Positions 1-7,333 of a stretch of 9,654 nucleotides of DNA are shown piece after piece (within the stretch, counting starts at the first letter, position 1; the number at the start of each line of letters is the position of its first letter). This DNA comes from Alphaproteobacteria bacterium (GTDB lineage Bacteria > Pseudomonadota > Alphaproteobacteria > Rhodobacterales > Rhodobacteraceae), in the NCBI GenBank assembly GCA_003695135.1, contig RFIR01000327.1, positions 1 through 9,654 on the forward strand, given 5' to 3'. Made by a program: the position numbers and the translations under genes. The notes under the pieces are model-generated. The model was not told the DNA's origin. It saw only the letters and a list, made by a program, of their open reading frames with translations, and searched no databases.

Positions 1-1
1 G

Positions 2-229
2 CTCGATCGCCTGCCGCCGGCCAGCGATTGCGAGGCGATCCTGCGTCTTGTCGACGATCCCAAGCTCGCCGGGCTGCTGACAGATGCCTCGGGTGCCGGC
101 CTCGACGGGATCTGGGTGCGGCAGGGCGATCTGCCGGCGCTTTGCCGGCGCGACGATCTCGGCGCCTATGTCGATTATGCAGCGACCGGCGGCAAGCATC
201 TGCTTTTCCTGCAAGAGTCCGCGCGGTGA
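2..229 (+). CDS. C-terminal end of an unidentified upstream protein (partial)
   Basis: The frame beginning at base 2 stays open for 75 residues to the TGA at 227-229. Its composition is that of a real protein (LDRLPPASDCEAIL near the left edge, ending HLLFLQESAR). The competing frame that starts at ATG 28 gives arginine-rich nonsense over the same bases. The fragment has two cysteines (SDCEA and ALCRR), which fits the paired-cysteine pattern of the exported proteins downstream. I do not recognise the family and too little is present to assign a function or location. Its stop overlaps the GTG start of the next gene by four bases (GTGA, 226-229), so the two are probably translationally coupled and the operon extends left of the window. 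Confidence is high that it is coding and very low for any role. Confidence 0.8.
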   Translation, partial: LDRLPPASDCEAILRLVDDPKLAGLLTDASGAGLDGIWVRQGDLPALCRRDDLGAYVDYAATGGKHLLFLQESAR

Positions 230-3200
230 GGCATCTGCGTCGCGTCCTTTCGGGGCTGATCTGCCTGCTCGTCGCGCTCGGTGCGCGCGCGCAGGACAGC
301 CCTACCGACGCCTATCCGCCCAAAGAGATCCGGCTCGATCCTGGCCCCTTTGGCAGTGATCTGAATGATCTCTATTTCCGTCCACTGGAGCGCGAGGACG
401 AGGACAAGTTCATCGCCTATCCGTATCTGCGCGTTCGCGGTACAAGGCATTATTTTGTGCTCGGCGATGACGACATCTATCATGCACAACCGGACGGCTT
501 GACGCAGGACGATATCCGCACAGCCCGCGAGGTGTTGAAGTTTCGCGTCCTCATCCCGCATCACAGGCCGACAAGTTATTTCCTCCAGAGCTTCCCGGTT
601 ATCCCTGGAGCGGAAAAGATCGCGCCGCCCTGGAATCTTCTCTGCCTGCCTGTCAGGGCCAGGGCGATTCCTCGGGACGTTGCCGTGGATGCCGCCGATC
701 GGGATGATGAGAACATTGGCTACGAGCCTCAGGGTTGCAGCGAACGAGACGTAACGCGCTACGAGAAGCGGAAGGGTGCGTTCTGGTATCGCGCCTTCAA
801 GGGCGAGAAACCGCATGACGGGCTGGTTCTGGTACTGCAGGGCGCCGAGGACGAGCTTGCCCGGTTTCCAACCATATCGCCTCCCCCCAGCATCGTGACC
901 ACGACGCTGCCGGAGCCGTCCGGCCCGGCGCGCTGGACGCTGCGGGTGCTCGATCATGCCCGCCAGCCCGAGACCTGCCGCTTTGCCGAACCGCCGCCGG
1001 GGGCGGAGATCACCGCCAACTCCGGCATCTACCTCATCGACCTTGCCGATCTGCCGCAGGATTCGGGCTGCATCCTCGAAGGCGGCGACCGGGTGGAAAT
1101 GCGCGCTGGCGACGGTCCGGTCCCTGAGCGCAACGCGGTGTTTGAAATCCCGGCGGGGCTCGTGCTGCAGGTGATCCATGGGGGCGACGCGGAGTCCATT
1201 CCCCCGATCACGCCGCAGCGCATCGCCGATCTGGCCAATGCGCGGGATCTCGACGCGGCCCTGCCCGACGCGGTGCTGGTGCTGAATTGGGCGCCGCCGC
1301 CGCCCGAACCGCCCGAAGCCGCCGGGACCGAGCCTGACAAGTCGGAAACCGCCCCGCCGCTCGCCTATGCGGTGATCGCCCTGCCGCACGAATTCCAGCC
1401 CAGCCGTATCGACATCGTGAAGCCCGGCGAACCCGACGCACCGCCGCTGGCCACGCTCGAACGTTCGACGAACAAGAAAGTGCTGATCGAACGCCCCGAA
1501 GGCGGATTTGCGTCCTTCAGCCGAGTGGAGATCGGCGAGTGGCTGGTGGCGGTGCCGGCCGCATTGCTGGGCGATGCGCCATCGGCAGTGCTCTCGCTGC
1601 GTATCACGCCCGAATTCGGCCGCTGCCCGCAGCTGGGCGAGGCCCGGTTCGGCCCCGGCGACATCGCCACGCTCGCCCGCCACGTCGCCCGCGATTTCAA
1701 CTGCGCGCCGGGTCCGGTCGAGGTGACGATCTTCTATGACGGCGAGGGCGAGCCGCGGTTTCTGACCGATACCGGGCAGGAGCTGCAGGCCACGACCGGG
1801 CGCTGTGCCGGGACCACGCCGCCGCCCCGGCCGAGCCGCCGCAGCTTCTGCGTGCATGGCGTGCCGCGCGACCGGCAGCTCGTCATCCGCATCGAACGGG
1901 ACGGTTTCGAGCCGGCAACCGAAAGACGCGATCTGGAGACGATGCCGCTTGGCGGCGGGCTGCAGATCTCGACGCCGGTCTGGAAGATCGTGCCGCGCAG
2001 CTTCTGGCTGAACGTGCGCGCAGTCAAAGGCCTGCCATCGACAGAAGAAAAACTGACCCTGACCGCGAAGGGCCGCGACGCGACGCCAGCACCGCTGGAC
2101 GACGAACCGATCCCCGCCGGCCCGGCGGAATGGCGCATCGAGCGGGTGATCTCCTACCTTCTGCCGCCGAAGGGTGCGGCCTATAACACCGATCTGACCA
2201 TCACCGCGCCCGAAGGCTATCTCCTCGATCGGGCCGACGCGCCGGGCAATGCCGCGCGCACCCAGAAGACCTCCTTCGACGCGCGCGATTTGCCGCTGGC
2301 AGGCGAATGGGCGACCGAGCCGCTGCTGAAGCTGGTGCTGTTGCCGGAGAAGATCGACCTCTCCCGCCGCGCATTTCCGGTACGTGTGCCGCTGGGCGAC
2401 GAGATGGGCGATTTCAGCTATTGCCAGCCGGGCCTGAAGACTGAGGAGGGCGAGACGGTCTGGCTGGAGATGACCGGCACCAGCCCGCAACGCTTTCGCG
2501 TGCCGGCGGATTTCGCGCCGGCGGCGGATGCACGGTTCACGCTGGTCGAGCGTCCCCTGGAACAGAGCCGGCCCGAACAGGCCCGCGCCTGCGCCGAGGA
2601 CACCCCGCTTGCGCAGTACGCACTGACCGATCTGGCCGCGCTCGAAAGCCTCACTCTGCCCTATGCCCGGCCGGTGCTGGTCTATGTGCAGCGCAGCCGC
2701 GTCTCTAACCGGCTCTACCCCGCCGATCCGCGCGGCAGCTATCTGGCGTGGTTCCGCGCGCTCGACGCGCTGCGCAGCTCGCGGGTGGTGGAATTCCGTC
2801 TGCGCTCGGGAACCCGCCCCTTTGCGGCGGCACCGCCCAAGCCAAGCCCGCGCAAGCCGCTGCCGCTGACCGATGCCGAGGCGCTCTATGACGAGCTGAC
2901 ACGGGCAGCGGCTGAGTTGCCGGCGGCCCCGGCCGATCTGACCACCGTGCTGCGCGATGCGCAGGCGCGGCGCGCCGCCTACGGGCTCCGCGACGGCGCC
3001 TGGCCCGACATCGTGGTGATGAGCACGCTGCCCGGTCGGCCCGATTGCCGCGATCTGTCGCTGACCATTCTCGACGAGCTCGACGCCATGGGCGTGGCCG
3101 GACCCGACCGGCCGCGCATCGTGCTGCTTTACGATGTGAAGAACCCGGTGCGCAGCGGCGATGCACGCTATCTCGACTGCCGCTTCGATGCCGAACGCGC

Positions 3201-3390
3201 CTCGCGTGACGACACCGCATCGGCCAGCCACCGCATTGTCGCCACCTCGTCGGTGGCCATGCGCGAGCTGGGCGAGCGCATCGACCTCGCGCAGATCTGG
3301 GCGCGCGCGCTCGACGATCTGATCGCGCCACCCAATGAGAGCTTGCCGTCGACCGATACTCCCCCGCCGATCAAGACGGAGTCCGACTGA
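226..3390 (+). CDS. Large exported multidomain protein, beta-rich, with a C-terminal alpha/beta domain; function unknown
   Basis: 1054 residues from GTG 226. This start is chosen because it gives a clean Sec signal peptide: MRHLRR, a hydrophobic stretch about residues 7-19, and an ARA cleavage site before Q23. It also overlaps the upstream stop as GTGA. A weak AAGAG at 213-217 could be the ribosome site. The frame stays open back to ATG 28, but that extension is arginine-rich and lies on top of the upstream gene. The mature protein has 12 cysteines in six consecutive pairs (140/171, 251/282, 467/493, 527/542, 733/789, 941/985), suggesting domain-by-domain disulfides in the periplasm. Residues about 235-800 read as beta-rich, Ig-like or carboxypeptidase-regulatory-like modules, with a proline-rich linker near 356-363. 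Residues about 816-1030 look like an alpha/beta fold with hydrophobic strands PVLVYVQ, PDIVVMS and RIVLLYDV. The tail after about 1035 is Pro/Ser/Thr-rich. No catalytic motif is recognised. Bases 301-840 are clearly lower in GC than the rest. Gene and export are sure; domain calls are tentative. Confidence 0.9.
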   Translation: MRHLRRVLSGLICLLVALGARAQDSPTDAYPPKEIRLDPGPFGSDLNDLYFRPLEREDEDKFIAYPYLRVRGTRHYFVLGDDDIYHAQPDGLTQDDIRTAREVLKFRVLIPHHRPTSYFLQSFPVIPGAEKIAPPWNLLCLPVRARAIPRDVAVDAADRDDENIGYEPQGCSERDVTRYEKRKGAFWYRAFKGEKPHDGLVLVLQGAEDELARFPTISPPPSIVTTTLPEPSGPARWTLRVLDHARQPETCRFAEPPPGAEITANSGIYLIDLADLPQDSGCILEGGDRVEMRAGDGPVPERNAVFEIPAGLVLQVIHGGDAESIPPITPQRIADLANARDLDAALPDAVLVLNWAPPPPEPPEAAGTEPDKSETAPPLAYAVIALPHEFQPSRIDIVKPGEPDAPPLATLERSTNKKVLIERPEGGFASFSRVEIGEWLVAVPAALLGDAPSAVLSLRITPEFGRCPQLGEARFGPGDIATLARHVARDFNCAPGPVEVTIFYDGEGEPRFLTDTGQELQATTGRCAGTTPPPRPSRRSFCVHGVPRDRQLVIRIERDGFEPATERRDLETMPLGGGLQISTPVWKIVPRSFWLNVRAVKGLPSTEEKLTLTAKGRDATPAPLDDEPIPAGPAEWRIERVISYLLPPKGAAYNTDLTITAPEGYLLDRADAPGNAARTQKTSFDARDLPLAGEWATEPLLKLVLLPEKIDLSRRAFPVRVPLGDEMGDFSYCQPGLKTEEGETVWLEMTGTSPQRFRVPADFAPAADARFTLVERPLEQSRPEQARACAEDTPLAQYALTDLAALESLTLPYARPVLVYVQRSRVSNRLYPADPRGSYLAWFRALDALRSSRVVEFRLRSGTRPFAAAPPKPSPRKPLPLTDAEALYDELTRAAAELPAAPADLTTVLRDAQARRAAYGLRDGAWPDIVVMSTLPGRPDCRDLSLTILDELDAMGVAGPDRPRIVLLYDVKNPVRSGDARYLDCRFDAERASRDDTASASHRIVATSSVAMRELGERIDLAQIWARALDDLIAPPNESLPSTDTPPPIKTESD
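3378..3381 (+). promoter_or_regulatory. Shine-Dalgarno site for the VWA protein gene
   Basis: GGAG lies eight bases before ATG 3390, inside the end of the preceding gene. It supports this start and suggests that initiation can be independent as well as coupled through the TGATG junction. Confidence 0.6.
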
Positions 3391-5786
3391 TGCCCCGCTC
3401 CCGATCGCTTTTCGTTCTCGCCGCGCTGGCCGCCGGTCTTGCGCTGGCCTCCCCCGGCCTTGCCGCCTGCCCCGAGGACAACCCCTATCCGGTGGTCTCG
3501 CTGAGCGAGGATCTGCCGATCAAGGGGCCGTTCGGCGACCTGCTCGGCAAGGCCGGGTTCATGGAGGTGCTGAAGGCGGCGCAGCTTCAGTCCGGCGCCG
3601 AGGAGGTCGAGGTCCAGACCGAAGCGGGCCTCTCCGGCACCGTGCCGGCGGCGCTGGTGGCGATCTATTCGCCCTCGGGCGGCGGCTGTTCGGCACGGGT
3701 AGTGACCATGGATGACATCCGCCCGACCAGCCGCGATGTGGGCAACACGCTGCAGGCCAAGGCGATTGCCGCCAACACCCCCGAACGCGCGGCGCGGGCC
3801 GAGGCCGAGGGGGCAAATGTCATTCTCGCCCGCAAGGCCCCCAGCCTGAAGGCGGAGGAGGCGCGCCGGCTCAGCCTCTACGACATCCTGTTCATCCACG
3901 GCCATTACCGCGATCCCGAAACCGGCCAGAGCTGGTATTTCGTCGGCGGGCTGTCGGACAATGCGTTCCGAGACCGGGACCGCGCGCTTTATGGCTGGGT
4001 GCTGCGCGACGACCTGATCTTCTGGTCGCAGCGCGAGGCGGCCTATCCCCGGGCGCCGGATGCCAGCCTGCTGGTCTACAAGGATGCGGCGCTGACGACG
4101 CCGATGGCCGAGATCCGTTATGTCGATGAAAGCACCCGCGACGGCGCGCTGGGCAAGATGGCGCTGCTGTCGCGGCAGGGCGACGTGCTGCGCGTGGTCT
4201 ATGGCGTGCGCCGGACCGGCAGGACGGCCGATGAGGCCGAACCGACCGCCCCCGATCCCGGCACGCTGCGCGCCGACATCGCCCGGCTGCAGGACGCCGC
4301 GGCCCAGATCGACGTGCTGTTCGTGCTCGACAATACCGAGAGCATGGAACGCTATCGTCGCCCGGTGCTGGACGGGATCGAGGATTTCTTCCGCGCCTAT
4401 CAGGGCCGCGACCGGCTGCGCTTTGCCTTCGCGCTTTATGGCGATACCTTCCCCACGCCGCGCGCGATGCGGCAGTGGGAGGACGCGCCGATCCGCGGCG
4501 GCTTCGATCCGCTCTGGCTCAGCGTCATGCCCGATGGGGTGCCGTTCCAGTTCTGGCTGCAGGATTTCTCGCGCCCCGGCCGGGTGCCGACGCATGAGGA
4601 TCTGTCGCGCCGCTTCGGCGGCGTCTATCGCGATTTCAACCGCGACCGGCCCGAGATGGGCCTGCCGGCGCTGATCACCGCCGCCGCCTCGGCCAGCTGG
4701 TCGGAGAAATCGGTACGGGTGGTGTTCTATCTCGGCGACGATGCCTCGCGCATCGGCCCCTCGCCCGGGCTGGCCGCGGCGCTGAAGCGGATGAACGTGA
4801 TCGTGCAGCCGATCAACGTGGCCGGCAACCGGGTGGATGCATCGAACGAGGACTGGATCGCCCAGGTGACCCGGCTGCGCGAGCTGGAAGCCGATCAGCC
4901 CGGCCGCGGTGGCGTGTTCCAGCCGATGCTCGCCTATGGCGATGACGGGGCCAACGATCTGGCGCTGACCCGCAAGCGTATTGCCGCCTCGATCTCGGCC
5001 TTCTTCACCACCACCGAGGTTTTCCGCCAGAGCCTCGGGCGCACCGATATCGGCGATATCCCCGAGGAGCTGGTCAGCGAGATCGACAAGCTCGGCATTC
5101 CCGGCGGTGACTGGGTGCGCCAGTTCTTCGAGGCCACGCTGCGCACAAGCCCCGAGGATGTGCAGCGTTTCTACCGCGAATCCGACCTGATCCTGCAGGG
5201 CTACTACCCCGCCAGCGATGCCGCGATCTTCGTGGCGATGGACGTGTTCGAGCATCAGGCGCTGCTCTCGGCGATCGCCAATGCCTGCGTGGGCATGGGC
5301 AATTCGGCCACCATCCGCACCACGCTGACCGAGATGGCCGAGAGCCTGGCCGAGAGCTTTCTGGGCGAGAGGCGCCGCGCCTTCCGCGAGGACGGCAGGC
5401 GCGAGACCATCCCGCAATTCTTCGCCCGCATCACCCAGCTGCCGGTGAGCTATTTCTCGGTGTTCGGCGAGCGCACCATCGAGGAATTCTCCGACTGGAT
5501 GGCCAACGAGGCCAATGAGGCCGATTTCCGGGCGGTGCAGCGCGAGATCTGCCTGTCCAAGCGGCTGATGGAGATGATCTCCAACAACGAATACGGCCGG
5601 CGCGAGGACATCGTCTATACCGATTTCAGCACGCGCCGCGGCGTGCCGCGCTTTGACGACAGCGCGGTGCGCAACAGGCCCGGCGAGACCGGTTTCGACT
5701 GGCTGTGGGGCACCGAGACCGGGCTGAGGCTCTACTACATCCCGGCAAGCTTCTTCCCGTCCGAAGAGTACCGGACCGCCGAATGA
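3390..5786 (+). CDS. Exported von Willebrand factor A (VWA) protein with SH3-like region
   Basis: 798 residues. The start is set by GGAG eight bases upstream, a TGATG junction with the previous gene and a signal peptide (MPRSRS, then a hydrophobic run about residues 7-20). The sequence LAAC at 24-27 also matches a lipobox, so it may be a lipoprotein. Order of parts: an N-terminal domain bounded by C27 and C100; an SH3-like region about 141-209, with WYFVGG and YGWV at 201-204; a second small beta segment about 225-280; a VWA domain about 305-500; and a C-terminal mostly helical domain about 615-795 with C633 and C721. The VWA metal site is recognisable but variant: VLFVLD then N-T-E-S-M, so D314, T316 and S318 stand where the family has DxSxS. 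A later strand ends in LGDD (D450/D451), at the expected position of the third-motif aspartate. VWA domains usually bind protein partners through a metal ion, so a role in a periplasmic complex is likely. From memory, VWA followed by a helical C-terminal module recalls T6SS-linked PpkA; this is untested and there is no kinase domain. The next gene is a VWA-less paralog. Confidence 0.94.
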   Translation: MPRSRSLFVLAALAAGLALASPGLAACPEDNPYPVVSLSEDLPIKGPFGDLLGKAGFMEVLKAAQLQSGAEEVEVQTEAGLSGTVPAALVAIYSPSGGGCSARVVTMDDIRPTSRDVGNTLQAKAIAANTPERAARAEAEGANVILARKAPSLKAEEARRLSLYDILFIHGHYRDPETGQSWYFVGGLSDNAFRDRDRALYGWVLRDDLIFWSQREAAYPRAPDASLLVYKDAALTTPMAEIRYVDESTRDGALGKMALLSRQGDVLRVVYGVRRTGRTADEAEPTAPDPGTLRADIARLQDAAAQIDVLFVLDNTESMERYRRPVLDGIEDFFRAYQGRDRLRFAFALYGDTFPTPRAMRQWEDAPIRGGFDPLWLSVMPDGVPFQFWLQDFSRPGRVPTHEDLSRRFGGVYRDFNRDRPEMGLPALITAAASASWSEKSVRVVFYLGDDASRIGPSPGLAAALKRMNVIVQPINVAGNRVDASNEDWIAQVTRLRELEADQPGRGGVFQPMLAYGDDGANDLALTRKRIAASISAFFTTTEVFRQSLGRTDIGDIPEELVSEIDKLGIPGGDWVRQFFEATLRTSPEDVQRFYRESDLILQGYYPASDAAIFVAMDVFEHQALLSAIANACVGMGNSATIRTTLTEMAESLAESFLGERRRAFREDGRRETIPQFFARITQLPVSYFSVFGERTIEEFSDWMANEANEADFRAVQREICLSKRLMEMISNNEYGRREDIVYTDFSTRRGVPRFDDSAVRNRPGETGFDWLWGTETGLRLYYIPASFFPSEEYRTAE

Positions 5787-7330
5787 AGCCGCCGCCCGCG
5801 CCCGTCGCCGGGATGCTGCGCGCGGCTGCGATCCTCATCCTTGCCGGCGTGGCGCTCGCTGCCGACCGGGCTGCGGCCGAGTTCGGCTGCAACGGGCTCA
5901 TCTGGACCTATCGCGAGCTTGCCCGGCGCGGCCATGACAATGCAGCCATCGGCGAGGCGATGCGGCGCGTGGGCTGCCGGATGCCGGACGCGCAACCGCC
6001 GGCGCTGGAAGGCTGCGACGAGGGCCGGCCGGCGCTGTCGCTGGCCGAGGGCACCCCGCTGCGTGCACCTGATGGCGGCGACCTGCCGGCAGCCGGATTT
6101 CTGGAGGTGTTCGAGAGCCTCGGCCACGCCGATACACCCACGCTGCGGCTGCGCCGCGCCGATGGCAGTATCGCGCTGGCCGATGCGACCGCACTGGCCT
6201 TGGCCGATCCGGCGCGCGGCTGCGTGCTGACCGGCTTGCGCGCGCACCGGATCGGTCTCGATCCACCCGATGCCGGGCCGCTCCTGCAGCTTGCCGGTTT
6301 CGTCAGCCCGTCCGAGACGCAGGACAGGCTGATTGTCCGCGCCGCGCCCGATCCCGCGGCCCGGCCGCTGCACAGGCTTGCCCGCGGGCGGCTGGTGCAT
6401 CTGCTGGCCCGCCATGCCGATCGGACCGGCGCGCAATGGTATTTCGTCACCGCATCTGCGGAGCCTGCGTTTTCGGCGCGCGAGGCGGCGCTGCTGGGCT
6501 GGATCCCTGCCGCTCGGCTGCAGCTCTGGCCCGGCCGGCTGGCGGCGGTGCCGCAGCGCGCGGGCATTGCCATCCTCTATGCCGATGCCGGGCTGAAGCG
6601 GCGGCTGGGCTATGTCGGGCTGCCCGGTTCCGCGCTGCCCCTGCGGCCGGGCGCGGTGATGCCGGTGCTCGCACGCGCAGCGAACAGCCTTCAGGTCTCG
6701 CTTCTGATCTCGCCGCGCATCCAGTCCGGTCTGCCCGGGGCGCATCCCGCCGCCTGGCTGCCCGCTGCCGGCTTGCGGCTTCACGCGGTGTTGACGGTCT
6801 TCGAGCATCGCGCGCTGCTCTCGGCGCTGTCGACCCTCTGCGCCGGCCTCGGCGAGGTGGCCGGGATGCGCACACGTCTGTTCGAGGCGCTCGATACGCT
6901 GGCGCGCGCGCTTGCCGGCGCGCCGCTCCCCGCAACCGGCCGCGCGGTCGCCCTGCCCCGCCTGATCGGCCTGCTGACCCGGCTTCCTGCGACGAGCTTC
7001 GCCGCATTCGGCCCGCGCGGCATCGACGATTACGCCGACTGGGCGGCCGATCCCGCGCATCGGGCCGAGCATCGCGCGGTGCAGGTTGCGCTCTGCCGTT
7101 CGGCCCGGCTGTTGCAGATGGTGGAGACCGGCGAGCATGGCCGACCCGAAGACGTGGTGGCGATCCGCTTCGACCCGCGCCGGCGCCTGCCTGTGCTCGA
7201 CGACAGCGCGCTGACGCCCGGAGCAACCGAAGACGGCAGCGACTGGATGTGGCAGCCCGATGCCGGGAGTATCTACTACCTTGTGCCGCTCGATTTCCTG
7301 CCCGGCGCGCCGGTGGCGGAGGGCGGCTGA
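5783..7330 (+). CDS. Exported SH3-domain protein, VWA-less paralog of the upstream protein
   Basis: 515 residues from ATG 5783, which overlaps the previous stop as ATGA. The longer frame from 5705 would add 26 residues without signal-peptide character inside the upstream gene. Met11 (5813) is an alternative start that would also leave a signal peptide; neither has a good Shine-Dalgarno site. The hydrophobic run is about residues 14-27 with cleavage near ALA (24-26) or AAA (30-32). A short hairpin-like segment bounded by C36 and C65 is unique to this protein. The rest aligns with the VWA protein: C78...C147 with C27...C100; a bacterial SH3 domain about 181-247 (DRLIVRAAPDP, QWYFV at 218-222, GWIP at 239-242); a second beta segment about 259-310; and a C-terminal helical domain about 335-510, VFEHRALLSAL matching VFEHQALLSAI. 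C353/C438 match C633/C721. Only about 20 residues stand where the paralog has about 325 including the VWA domain. Bacterial SH3 domains often bind peptidoglycan or protein ligands, so a structural or docking role in the envelope is plausible. No enzymatic motif is seen. Confidence 0.92.
   Translation: MKPPPAPVAGMLRAAAILILAGVALAADRAAAEFGCNGLIWTYRELARRGHDNAAIGEAMRRVGCRMPDAQPPALEGCDEGRPALSLAEGTPLRAPDGGDLPAAGFLEVFESLGHADTPTLRLRRADGSIALADATALALADPARGCVLTGLRAHRIGLDPPDAGPLLQLAGFVSPSETQDRLIVRAAPDPAARPLHRLARGRLVHLLARHADRTGAQWYFVTASAEPAFSAREAALLGWIPAARLQLWPGRLAAVPQRAGIAILYADAGLKRRLGYVGLPGSALPLRPGAVMPVLARAANSLQVSLLISPRIQSGLPGAHPAAWLPAAGLRLHAVLTVFEHRALLSALSTLCAGLGEVAGMRTRLFEALDTLARALAGAPLPATGRAVALPRLIGLLTRLPATSFAAFGPRGIDDYADWAADPAHRAEHRAVQVALCRSARLLQMVETGEHGRPEDVVAIRFDPRRRLPVLDDSALTPGATEDGSDWMWQPDAGSIYYLVPLDFLPGAPVAEGG
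7318..7323 (+). promoter_or_regulatory. Shine-Dalgarno site for the ABC transporter gene
   Basis: GGAGGG ten bases before ATG 7334, within the last codons of the previous gene. It is the strongest ribosome site in the window and fixes the start of the ABC gene, which lies three bases after the preceding stop. Confidence 0.7.
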
Positions 7331-7333
7331 GCC

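Noticed and set aside
28..225. N-terminal extension of the giant protein from ATG 28
   Set aside because: The translation is arginine-rich and unlike an exported protein, it covers the end of the upstream gene, and it would bury the signal peptide that starts at GTG 226.
226..291. Twin-arginine (Tat) signal in the giant protein
   Set aside because: The LRRVLS sequence has two arginines but a poor match around them, and the 12 paired cysteines favour unfolded Sec export with disulfides formed in the periplasm.
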